DNA of 36,857 nt from an uncultured Brachyspira sp. Lineage in GTDB: Bacteria > Spirochaetota > Brachyspiria > Brachyspirales > Brachyspiraceae. The DNA lies in contig NZ_CASEGO010000045.1 of the NCBI RefSeq assembly GCF_949287625.1, positions 1-36,857 of the forward strand, read 5' to 3'. Positions 17,975 through 25,211 of this stretch are shown here, piece after piece (within the stretch, counting starts at the first letter, position 1; each line of letters starts with the position of its first letter). Below the pieces are notes generated by a model. That model was not told where the DNA came from and did no database searches. It saw nothing but the letters and a program-made list of their open reading frames with translations. Made by a program: the position numbers and the translations under genes.

Positions 17975-19120
17975 TTAAAAACGCCCGCTTATTTCTTTTA
18001 CAGCATTAACACCCTTTTCTATTTCTTCTATTGTATTAAAGTAAGAAAAACTGAATCTTACAATCCCCTGATTAACAGTATTAAGAGAAGTATGCATAAG
18101 CGGTGCACAATGTCCTCCAGACCTAGTGGCTATATCATATTCAGAGGAAAGTATATCCGATATTTTAGCAGAATCAATATCCGCAATATTCAAAGATACT
18201 ATTGATGTTCTTTTATCAGTGTTATAATTACCATAGAACTTTATATTTTCTATATTTTTTATTTCATCATAAAAATATTTTGCTAATTGTCTTTCATGAT
18301 TTCTTATTTTTTCTATACCTTCTTCTTCTATAAACTTTAATGCAGCATTAAGTCCTGCTATAGAATGACTATTTAAAGTACCTGCTTCAAGTCTTACTGG
18401 CATGTTTTCAGGCTGAGTTTTTGAATAAGTTTTAATGCCAGAACCTCCAGTTTTTAAAGGTTTTATATCTATTCCTTTTTTTATACACAGCCCTCCAGTT
18501 CCCTGAGGTCCCATAAGACCTTTATGACCAGTAAAGCATACAATATCAATATTACTTTTTTTCATATCTATATCTATACTTCCTGCACTTTGAGAAGCAT
18601 CTAGTATAAAAAGTATATTGTATTTTTTACATAAACTGCCTATAAAATCTATATCCAAAACATCACCTATAACATTAGAGGCATGAGTACATATAATTGC
18701 TTTTGTATTTTGTTTTATATTTTTTTCTATATCATTATAATTTATTTTACCTTCGATATCGGCATTTATTATTGTAAGTTCTGTTCCAAGTTCCTGCATT
18801 TCATAAAGGGGTCTTAAAACGCTGTTATGTTCTAATGATGTTGTTATAATATGAGTATCTTTATGATTTTGTATTATACCTTTAATTGCAGTATTTAATG
18901 CTTCTGTAGAATTACTTGTAAATGCTGTATAGTTTGGAGTATATCCGTTAAAAAGTTTTACTATTCTTTCTCTTGTTTCAAGTATTATTCTTTCGCTGCT
19001 TAATGATGCTTCATAAGAGCCTCTTGATGCATTGGCAAAACTATTTATAGCTTCAAAAACTGCTTTTGCAACAGTATCAGGTTTTTTTAATGTGGTTGCA
19101 GCATTATCAAAATAAATCAT
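17975..19120 (-). CDS. Class V cysteine desulfurase / selenocysteine-lyase-like protein
   Basis: A 381-residue PLP enzyme that would remove S (or Se) from cysteine (or selenocysteine). PLP lysine Lys200 in FTGHKGLMGPQGTGG; His98 (LEHNS), Asp174 and Gln177 (DASQSAG) form the cofactor pocket; Cys338 in RSGGHCAP is the sulfur-accepting residue. The short N-terminus (MIYFDNAAT) fits the EF2568-type subfamily, some members of which lie next to selenium or molybdenum-hydroxylase genes. Here it lies between a double-cubane-type reductase and its activator, suggesting that it feeds sulfur to their clusters or to the DUF3343 domain. SD is weak. Confidence 0.88.
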   Translation of the reverse strand: MIYFDNAATTLKKPDTVAKAVFEAINSFANASRGSYEASLSSERIILETRERIVKLFNGYTPNYTAFTSNSTEALNTAIKGIIQNHKDTHIITTSLEHNSVLRPLYEMQELGTELTIINADIEGKINYNDIEKNIKQNTKAIICTHASNVIGDVLDIDFIGSLCKKYNILFILDASQSAGSIDIDMKKSNIDIVCFTGHKGLMGPQGTGGLCIKKGIDIKPLKTGGSGIKTYSKTQPENMPVRLEAGTLNSHSIAGLNAALKFIEEEGIEKIRNHERQLAKYFYDEIKNIENIKFYGNYNTDKRTSIVSLNIADIDSAKISDILSSEYDIATRSGGHCAPLMHTSLNTVNQGIVRFSFSYFNTIEEIEKGVNAVKEISGRF

Positions 19121-19146
19121 AAAATTATCCGATAATTTTTTATACT

Positions 19147-19182
19147 AGGTAAACTAGTATATTAATTAATACCAGTTTACCT
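19147..19182 (-). other. Intergenic stem-loop upstream of the desulfurase gene
   Basis: AGGTAAACTAGTAT (19147-19160) and ATACCAGTTTACCT (19169-19182) form a 14-bp stem with one mismatch and an 8-nt loop. It is not followed by a T-run on either strand, so a plain terminator is unlikely; it may be an mRNA processing or stability element, or a protein-binding palindrome. Confidence 0.5.
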
Positions 19183-19236
19183 ATTAAAAAAATGTTTTTT
19201 ATTATTATTTAATATTATTTAAATGTTTATAATATA

Positions 19237-20388
19237 TCAAAGCATTTCAACAAACGCTTCTAATCTAGTTCTTAACTGAGGAGCATCGCTGTTTGAGTAG
19301 TTAGTTTCTATTGCCAAATATGATTTTCCTAATCCTTCTACAGTCCTTCTTACTTTTTCAGTTTCTATAGCATATGTGTGGCATGCTGTAAGCGTAACAT
19401 CTACAACTCCATCAACTTTATAATCTTCTATATACTGTTTTATTCTATCCATTCTGCCGTCATTAGGAGTCATAATAGAACAAGGTATATTTATGTATCT
19501 TTCTGCTATAGCTTCTATAGGGTCTTTATTTTCTTCATCAACAAGCATTTCAAAGTTTTTAGTTCCTATACAGTTTTCAATACATACAACGCTTCCGCCA
19601 ATTTCTTCTATTTGTTTTATTACTTTATCAACAACGCCTCCAGTAGGGCAGCCTGTGATAAGTATTCTAGGAGTATCCTCATTAAAAGGAGTTTCGCCTT
19701 TATCATATCTTTCTTTCATATTTTGTGTAGTTTTTCTGATTTCTTCAAAGAATTCTTTTTTATCAAATTTGAAATTAGAAGAGTTCATAACATCATGCAT
19801 TTCAGTTCCTTTAACAGGAGAAGGTACTAATTTGGCAATGGAGAAAAACTCTTTCATAACGTTTCTCTCTTCATTGCATAATTTTATAGCATCTTTCAAT
19901 TTTTCTTCTGTTATTTCTACATTAAACTTTTCTTCTAATTTTTTTATAAGCTCTTTTATTTCATTTTTCCAAAGTTCAAAAGAATAACTGTTTCTTGTAT
20001 GAGGCAGCTGCATAACATGAGTATCTTTTACTTCTCCCAAAAGTTCATACATCTTCTTTTTACCGTCGCATGTAGTCTCTCCCACTATTAAATCAGAAAA
20101 ATACATATAAGGACATTTATCAGTAATAGCAAATCCGTAACTTGATTTTATTAGCGGACATAAATTTTTAGGCAGATGTTTTTCTGCTTCAGGTATAGTC
20201 TCTTCGCTTGTAGAGCATAATGATACGCTTAAAGCATCAGCAGCATATATTATTTCTCTAGGCGTATAAGTACAAAAAATACCTACTACATTTCTTCCTT
20301 TGTCCTTTTCCGCTTTCATGGTAAGAAAGCCTTTTTTGCGTGCATCTGCAAATGTTTCAAAAATTTCTGGTAAATTGTTGTTAGACAT
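19237..20388 (-). CDS. Double-cubane-cluster-type reductase (HgdB/YjiM family), copy 2
   Basis: A 383-residue protein of the 2-hydroxyacyl-CoA dehydratase subunit/double-cubane cluster protein family. Conserved cysteines that could bind Fe-S clusters are Cys39 (GIFCTYTP), Cys58, Cys77 (KNLCPLI), Cys92 (DKCPYMY), Cys107 (GETTCDGKKK), and later LITGCPTGG, VCIENC, IPCSIM and LTACHTY. With its activator it would carry out ATP-driven low-potential reductions; the natural substrate is unknown for most of the family. As a single-subunit type without a second dehydratase subunit, it fits YjiM/DCCP better than true dehydratases. Roughly four-fifths identical by eye to copy 1. Good SD (GGGAG). Preceded by micro-ORF 2 and a perfect promoter. 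Confidence 0.87.
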   Translation of the reverse strand: MSNNNLPEIFETFADARKKGFLTMKAEKDKGRNVVGIFCTYTPREIIYAADALSVSLCSTSEETIPEAEKHLPKNLCPLIKSSYGFAITDKCPYMYFSDLIVGETTCDGKKKMYELLGEVKDTHVMQLPHTRNSYSFELWKNEIKELIKKLEEKFNVEITEEKLKDAIKLCNEERNVMKEFFSIAKLVPSPVKGTEMHDVMNSSNFKFDKKEFFEEIRKTTQNMKERYDKGETPFNEDTPRILITGCPTGGVVDKVIKQIEEIGGSVVCIENCIGTKNFEMLVDEENKDPIEAIAERYINIPCSIMTPNDGRMDRIKQYIEDYKVDGVVDVTLTACHTYAIETEKVRRTVEGLGKSYLAIETNYSNSDAPQLRTRLEAFVEML

Positions 20389-20431
20389 ATTATTACTCCC
20401 TAAATATATTTGTTTATAAAAATAGAAATGG

Positions 20432-20450
20432 ATTCTATATCCTATAGAAT
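20432..20450 (-). other. Conserved small hairpin after micro-ORF 2
   Basis: ATTCTATA / TATAGAAT arms (8 bp) with a 3-nt loop, 7 nt after the micro-ORF stop and 43 nt before the reductase start. The paralogous locus has the same TTCTATA-N3-TATAGAA structure at 21788-21804 in the same relative position. Confidence 0.6.
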
Positions 20451-20457
20451 TAAAAGA

Positions 20458-20538
20458 TTATAATGTATGTTTTGTATATTTGTTGGATAGGTAAGAAACG
20501 GCTACTATCAATTTGTTTACAGCAAAATCAATAATCAT
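20458..20538 (-). CDS. Micro-ORF 2 (26 aa), conserved upstream of reductase copy 2
   Basis: ATG at 20538-20536, TAA at 20460-20458. Pattern of the peptide: M-I-x2-F-x3-K-L-I-V-A-V, then SYLSNKYTKHTL. It aligns without gaps to micro-ORF 1 in front of the paralogous reductase: 14 of 25 positions identical, most others conservative (K/R, L/I, V/A, S/G, A/S). Of 13 identical codons other than the ATG, 7 differ only silently, which argues for selection on the peptide. No SD; the ATG is 7 nt past a perfect -10 box, so the message is probably leaderless. I recognise no family. It could be a leader peptide, a small membrane-associated subunit, or a regulator. Confidence 0.65.
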   Translation of the reverse strand: MIIDFAVNKLIVAVSYLSNKYTKHTL

Positions 20539-20545
20539 AATTAGA

Positions 20546-20574
20546 ATTATAATCAAAATAACTTTATTTGTCAA
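20546..20574 (-). promoter_or_regulatory. Consensus promoter before micro-ORF 2 and reductase copy 2
   Basis: TTGACA (20574-20569), 17-bp spacer, TATAAT (20551-20546): a perfect sigma-70 consensus. It lies inside the reductase block and would give the second reductase, the desulfurase and the activator their own strong transcript, independent of copy 1. Confidence 0.8.
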
Positions 20575-20593
20575 TTAAAAATATACAAATAAT

Positions 20594-21748
20594 TTATAAC
20601 ATTTCAACAAATGCTTCTAACCTAGTTCTTAGCTGAGGAGCATCACTGTTTGAGTAGTTAGTTTCTATTGCTAAATATGATTTTCCTAGCTCTTCTGTGG
20701 CTCTTCTTACTTTTTCAGTTTCTACAGCATAGGTGTGGCATGCTGTAAGCGTAACATCTACAACACCATCTATTTTATATTCGTCTATATATTGTTTTAT
20801 TCTGTTTATTCTTTCATCATTAGGCGTCATCACAGAGCATGGAATATTTAAGTATCTCTCTGCTATAGCTTCTATTGTATCCTTATTTTCTTCATCAACA
20901 AGCATTTCAAAACTTTTTGTACCCACACAGTTTTCAAAGCATACTACACTTGCACCTGCTTCTTCTATTTGCTTTATTATTTTTTCAACAAGTCCGCCTG
21001 TAGGACAGCCTGTTATCAAAATTCTAGGAGTATTTTCATCAAAAGGATATTCTCCGTTATTGTACTTTTCTTTTAAATTATCTGTTAATTTTTTTATTTC
21101 TTTTACATAAAGTTTTCTGTCAAATTTATAATTAGATGACTGCAAAGCTTCATGCATTTCACTTCCTTTAATAGGGGAGGGTACTAATTTTCCTAAATCA
21201 AAAAACTCTTTTATTGTTTTTCTCTCTTCATTGCATGATTTTATTGCTTCTCTTAATTTTTCTTCTGTAATTTTTATATTAAATTTTTCTTCCAATCTTT
21301 TTATAAGTTCTTTTATCTCATTTTTCCAAATTTCTAATGATAATTTATTTTGAGAATGCGGAAGCTGCATAATATGAGTATCTTTTATTTCACCTAAAAG
21401 CTCGTACATTTTCTTTTTACCGTCGCAAGTTGTTTCTCCTATTATAATATCAGAAAAATACATATAAGGGCATTTATCACTGACAGCAAATCCGTAGCTT
21501 GATTTTATTAGCGGACATAAATTTTTAGGCAGATACTTTTCAGCTTCAGGTATAGTCTCATCATTGGTAGAACATAATGATACGCTTATAGCATCAGCAG
21601 CATATATTACTTCTTTAGGTGTATATGTACAGAATGTTCCTACTACTTTTCTTCCTTTATCTTTTTCTTCTTTCATAGTAAGAAAGCCTTTTTTGCGTGC
21701 ATCTGCAAATGTTTCAAAAATTTCTGGTAAATCGTTGTTATTAGACAT
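20594..21748 (-). CDS. Double-cubane-cluster-type reductase (HgdB/YjiM family), copy 1
   Basis: A 384-residue paralogue of the next gene, with all the same cysteines: GTFCTYTP, SVSLCST, KNLCPLI, DKCPYMY, GETTCDGKKK, LITGCPTGG, VCFENC, IPCSVM, LTACHTY. Differences concentrate in the helical middle (about residues 130-245), so the two copies may differ in substrate or partner while keeping the cluster and activator interface. First reductase of the block; there is only one activator gene for both. SD AAAGGA before the ATG. Its leader also carries a micro-ORF and hairpin, so the duplicated unit is micro-ORF plus hairpin plus reductase (about 1.3 kb). Confidence 0.87.
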   Translation of the reverse strand: MSNNNDLPEIFETFADARKKGFLTMKEEKDKGRKVVGTFCTYTPKEVIYAADAISVSLCSTNDETIPEAEKYLPKNLCPLIKSSYGFAVSDKCPYMYFSDIIIGETTCDGKKKMYELLGEIKDTHIMQLPHSQNKLSLEIWKNEIKELIKRLEEKFNIKITEEKLREAIKSCNEERKTIKEFFDLGKLVPSPIKGSEMHEALQSSNYKFDRKLYVKEIKKLTDNLKEKYNNGEYPFDENTPRILITGCPTGGLVEKIIKQIEEAGASVVCFENCVGTKSFEMLVDEENKDTIEAIAERYLNIPCSVMTPNDERINRIKQYIDEYKIDGVVDVTLTACHTYAVETEKVRRATEELGKSYLAIETNYSNSDAPQLRTRLEAFVEML

Positions 21749-21787
21749 AATTATATCCTTTAAAATAAAATTAAAAATTAATTATTA

Positions 21788-21804
21788 TTCTATAGACTAT
21801 AGAA
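21788..21804 (-). other. Conserved small hairpin after micro-ORF 1
   Basis: TTCTATA / TATAGAA arms (7 bp) with a 3-nt loop, 8 nt after the micro-ORF stop and 39 nt before the reductase start. Same motif and spacing as at 20432-20450. Confidence 0.6.
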
Positions 21805-21812
21805 AGAATATA

Positions 21813-21890
21813 TTAATTATGTCTGGTATATTTCTTAGATAAATAACCTACAGCAGCTATTATTTTTGATTTAGAAAAATTGTTTATCAT
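21813..21890 (-). CDS. Micro-ORF 1 (25 aa), conserved upstream of reductase copy 1
   Basis: ATG at 21890-21888, TAA at 21815-21813. Pattern: M-I-N-N-F, then K-I-I-A-A-V followed by GYLSKKYTRHN. Homologous along its whole length to micro-ORF 2, including both ends; see there for the codon argument. It starts 24 nt after the stop of the upstream beta-barrel gene and has no clear SD; TATAAA and TATAAT-like sequences lie directly in front, so a leaderless or near-leaderless start is again possible. No cysteine; a hydrophobic centre and a basic C-terminus. Function unknown. Confidence 0.6.
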   Translation of the reverse strand: MINNFSKSKIIAAVGYLSKKYTRHN

Positions 21891-21914
21891 TATATAATTA
21901 CTTTATAATTATTT

Positions 21915-23000
21915 TTAGTATCTCCAAATTCCCCATACATCTATACCGCCTCCGAATGCATTATTAATTTCAAAGTCAGTACTTTTTCTCATTATTCCCT
22001 GACCCTCAGCATAAGCAGTAAGACCGAATGTGAGGTTTTCTATAAGTGTCATTCTCATTTCACCTTCTATACCATAATGCATATTATAATATCCATCTGT
22101 TTTGAATATATTTCCTTCAAACATCAGCCTAGGCATAATATAGGCGTAAAAAGCACCAAGTTTTGTTTCAAATTTGGCAGGCACTAATACATAGAATCTC
22201 ATACTGTCGGTAGAACGTTCGCCATTATCATCATATAAATAATTGTTTAAAGCATCTTCAGCATATCCAGCATCTATACTAGCCCATCTGGCTCCTATAC
22301 CATAGTAAAATGCTACTTTTAAAGGCATACTTATCTGTACTGGGAAATTATCAAATCTTGTAAGCATAATATTGCCGTATAAAGAACCTCCTATAACCAT
22401 AGGGGCTATATTAGTTCCCGTTACAGTGGTATTTGTAACTGAAGATAATTGAATACCATAATGAAGAGAAATTGTAAACTCATCTAATAATCCGCCTCTG
22501 AACATAAAACTAAATTTCGGAGTTGTACTTATAGATACTTTCCCTCCATAATAGTTTTTGTCTCCAAAAGAAAATGATAAAGGAAGAGAGAGTCTGTATC
22601 TTTCATTGGCAAATCCGAATGAAAAGGAATGGCTGTGAGCGATAGGTCTGTTTTTATCTGTAAGATCATTATATAAATTAAACTGATATCCGAAAGCAAA
22701 CATTCCGTAACTTAAGCCTACAAATGCTTTAGGCAGAAATGCTAGTTTTCTTTTTCCATCTTGATTTGTGTAGCTGTTATCGACTATATGTGATAAATCT
22801 AATATAGATACTCCCAATTTTAAAGGTGTATTACTATTCATAAGCGGAGCAAAGTCGTATATTGTACTCACTCTATCAGAACCGAATCTTGTTGATGTAA
22901 CTCCTTCTATCAAATTGTGCATATTATCTTTGTCTGCTATATCATCTATAGCGAATGCAAAAGAACTCAGTAATAACAGCATAAATACAATTTTTTTCAT
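21915..23000 (-). CDS. Predicted outer-membrane beta-barrel protein
   Basis: A 361-residue protein with a classic signal peptide (MKKIVFMLLLLSSFAFA) and a mature chain of alternating hydrophobic/polar strands rich in Tyr, Phe and Gly, such as AFVGLSYGMFAFGYQFN, RYRLSLPLSFSFG, ISLHYGIQL. It ends in an aromatic residue (WGIWRY), as barrels recognised by BamA do. No named family recognised. It is 24 nt upstream of micro-ORF 1 on the same strand, so read-through into the reductase block is possible. SD GGAG precedes the ATG. Confidence 0.72.
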   Translation of the reverse strand: MKKIVFMLLLLSSFAFAIDDIADKDNMHNLIEGVTSTRFGSDRVSTIYDFAPLMNSNTPLKLGVSILDLSHIVDNSYTNQDGKRKLAFLPKAFVGLSYGMFAFGYQFNLYNDLTDKNRPIAHSHSFSFGFANERYRLSLPLSFSFGDKNYYGGKVSISTTPKFSFMFRGGLLDEFTISLHYGIQLSSVTNTTVTGTNIAPMVIGGSLYGNIMLTRFDNFPVQISMPLKVAFYYGIGARWASIDAGYAEDALNNYLYDDNGERSTDSMRFYVLVPAKFETKLGAFYAYIMPRLMFEGNIFKTDGYYNMHYGIEGEMRMTLIENLTFGLTAYAEGQGIMRKSTDFEINNAFGGGIDVWGIWRY

Positions 23001-23209
23001 TTTTTCTCCACTTCTTATATTTTATGTTCTTAAAAACAGATATTATTTAATAATGTAATAATTTTACAAATTTTTTATAATATTATCCAATAGTGTATAG
23101 TAGAAACCTTATTTTTTCAAGTGCTGATTTCATATAAAATATAGTTATATAGTTTATTAAATTAAATACTGTTTTCTTCCGATATATTCCTAAATATGAG
23201 TATTTAGTT

Positions 23210-24112
23210 ATGATAAGAGATTTTTTTTATTTTATTGTTATTATTTTATCCAAAACTATAATAGATTTATTTAGATTATTTGGAAGTATTATAATATTCG
23301 GATTTATACTTTATATTCTTTCATCTATAACAAGAAGGATATTCGCCAAAACATTAGGTTCTAAAACAGAGGTTTATATAACAGGCTGGATAGGAACGCC
23401 TATACATGAACTTTCTCATGCCTTATTCTGCATTATTTTCAGACATAAAATAAATGATATAAAACTTTTTAACAGTAAGTCTGACACTATAGGATATGTT
23501 CTTCATAGCTATGATTCAAGAAGCTGGTATCAGCAAATGGGTAATTTCTTTATAGGTGTTGCCCCAATTATAATTGGTACTTTGATAGTATATTTGCTTT
23601 TTATGCTGTTAGCTCCAGAACTTAAAAATAATATATTTGAAATGCCTAATTTAAAATATAAGCAGATGTTTAATTCAGAAATTTTATCTATCATATATTA
23701 TAGTGTTTCTAATATATTTATCTATACATACAATATTTTTATGAATATAATAAAAAATTTTGCTCTTTATGCTCCTTTTAAGAGTATAACATTTTGGATA
23801 TTTTTGTATTTATCTATTTCTATAGCTTCTCATATGGAATTAAGTCCTGCCGATATTTCACATGCTTGGAAGGGTATTATTGTTATATTTGCATTGTCTT
23901 TGATTATAAATACATTTTTAATTCTGATAAAAGTATTTTTGAAATTAGAAATTCCAGATTCTGTTTATATTTTTATAAATAGAATGCTTGAAACTTATAA
24001 CATGCTTTTAATATTTTCAGCTATAATATCTTTATTTAATTTTATAATATCATATATAGTTTTGACGCCTATTAATCTTATAAGAAATGGGAAACTCATT
24101 AATCCTTTTTAA
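23210..24112 (+). CDS. Polytopic membrane protein with HELSH motif (M50-like)
   Basis: A 300-residue membrane protein with about six hydrophobic segments. Segment 2 ends in GTPIHELSHALFCIIF, containing HExxH (His66, Glu67, His70), and about 50 residues later comes MGNFFIGVAPIIIG, like the second conserved region of membrane-embedded M50/site-2 proteases or the DUF3267-type relatives. This suggests a zinc peptidase or a zinc-binding relative within the membrane. No clear downstream metal-ligand Asp (NxxPxxxxDG) was found, so activity is uncertain. No strong SD. Monocistronic, followed 6 nt later by a family-2 repeat. Confidence 0.6.
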   Translation: MIRDFFYFIVIILSKTIIDLFRLFGSIIIFGFILYILSSITRRIFAKTLGSKTEVYITGWIGTPIHELSHALFCIIFRHKINDIKLFNSKSDTIGYVLHSYDSRSWYQQMGNFFIGVAPIIIGTLIVYLLFMLLAPELKNNIFEMPNLKYKQMFNSEILSIIYYSVSNIFIYTYNIFMNIIKNFALYAPFKSITFWIFLYLSISIASHMELSPADISHAWKGIIVIFALSLIINTFLILIKVFLKLEIPDSVYIFINRMLETYNMLLIFSAIISLFNFIISYIVLTPINLIRNGKLINPF

Positions 24113-24118
24113 TAGAGT

Positions 24119-24370
24119 GTATATCCTAAACAATTATATTTTGTTAAATTTTAGTTATTTATAAATGTCATTATAGTTTATTTGCAACATAATATATTTT
24201 TATTAATCAACAAAATATGTTTTATATGTATAGTAAATTACTTATTTGGTATAATAATAGGTAATCAGCCGCACGTATCGTTGACATTTGATAAGAATAA
24301 ACAATACCGTGCGTCCCGAACGAATATGAGGAGAGTTCGCGGTTGACAAAATAAAATTGTTTCAGTATAT
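24119..24370 (+). repeat. Family-2 intergenic repeat, copy C
   Basis: Starts with GTATATCCTAAACAATTATA, 6 nt after the stop of the membrane protein gene, and ends with ATAAAATTGTTTCAGTATAT. The GC-rich centre (about 24261-24345) has GGTAATCAGCCGCACG and CGTTGACATTTGATAAG in common with the 9403 copy, and CCCGAACGAA. Shorter than copy B because the middle palindromic block is missing. Confidence 0.75.
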
Positions 24371-24605
24371 ATTAATAATAAAATTATTTTTAATTAAATT
24401 TGTTAATATAGATAAAAAATTATTAGGCAAACTTCATATAATTTTATTTATAATTAAAATATTAATTTCTTCTTACTTGTTTCTTTATTGGTCTTTTATA
24501 TGATGTAAATACTTATTCAGCAGATTTAAATACATTTATGGATAAGGATAATCAAGTATATCTTCTAAATATAATATTATTATTTGTGTATTAAAAAATA
24601 CAAAG
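24371..24605. other. Spacer with possible coding remnant
   Basis: No intact gene. One + frame between TAA 24463 and TAA 24592 is open for about 42 codons and reads like a membrane-protein end (TCFFIGLLYDVNTYSADLN, ending LLNIILLFVY). It lacks a start with SD, so it is at most a decayed fragment. It may equally be chance in AT-rich DNA. Confidence 0.25.
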
Positions 24606-25181
24606 CTATTTAGAGAGAGTTTTTAAATAATCTGATGCTTCTTTCTGTTCTTTACGAATAGCAAACTCCAAAGCCCTTTCGCCGTCTTTATTTTTATGCT
24701 CTATATCAGCACCATTTTCTATTAAAAGTTTAATAGTATCAATATCTCCAATTCCAGATGCAAACATTAAAGGTGTTACAAGTTTGAAATTTTTAGCATT
24801 AACATCAGCCCCAGCCTCAACTAATGATTTTATTATATCATACTCTTTTGTTAAAGATGCATAGAGAAGAGCTGAAAATAAAGGCTTATCCCTTAAATTA
24901 ACATCAGCCCCAGAATCTATTAAATATACAGCAATATCTTTATGCTTTTCTGCACAGGCAAACATCAAGGCAGTTATCCCAGTTTTGCTTCTTGCATTGA
25001 TATTAGCACCTTCTTCTACTAAAAGTTTGGCTATATCAAAATAACCCTTCTTAGCACATATCATAAGTAATGTAAACCTAGTCTCTTCATCTCTTGCATC
25101 AGATAAACTGCTGTCAGCCTCTAAACATTTTTTTACATTATCAAAATCATTATTTTTTACATACTCAACTATATCAGACAT
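24606..25181 (-). CDS. Ankyrin-repeat protein (cytoplasmic)
   Basis: A 191-residue protein made of about five ankyrin repeats, e.g. TRFTLLMICAKKGYFDIAK, GITALMFACAEKHKDIAV, LVTPLMFASGIGDIDTIK. No signal peptide. It starts 30 nt after the ABC permease gene on the same strand and is probably the last gene of that operon. Ankyrin modules bind proteins; its link to the exporter suggests an accessory or regulatory role, which is inference only. Confidence 0.87.
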   Translation of the reverse strand: MSDIVEYVKNNDFDNVKKCLEADSSLSDARDEETRFTLLMICAKKGYFDIAKLLVEEGANINARSKTGITALMFACAEKHKDIAVYLIDSGADVNLRDKPLFSALLYASLTKEYDIIKSLVEAGADVNAKNFKLVTPLMFASGIGDIDTIKLLIENGADIEHKNKDGERALEFAIRKEQKEASDYLKTLSK

Positions 25182-25211
25182 TTTGACAAAGCCCTTTTAT
25201 AGATTTATAAA

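Noticed and set aside
19378..19987. Two overlapping + strand ORFs of 150 and 164 codons inside reductase copy 2
   Set aside because: Both lie antisense to a gene with full family conservation; no SD, and protein composition is that of reversed AT-rich codons.
19237..21748. True 2-hydroxyacyl-CoA dehydratase with two different subunits
   Set aside because: The two proteins are near-duplicates of one type rather than alpha and beta subunits, and no CoA-transferase or dehydrogenase genes are nearby.
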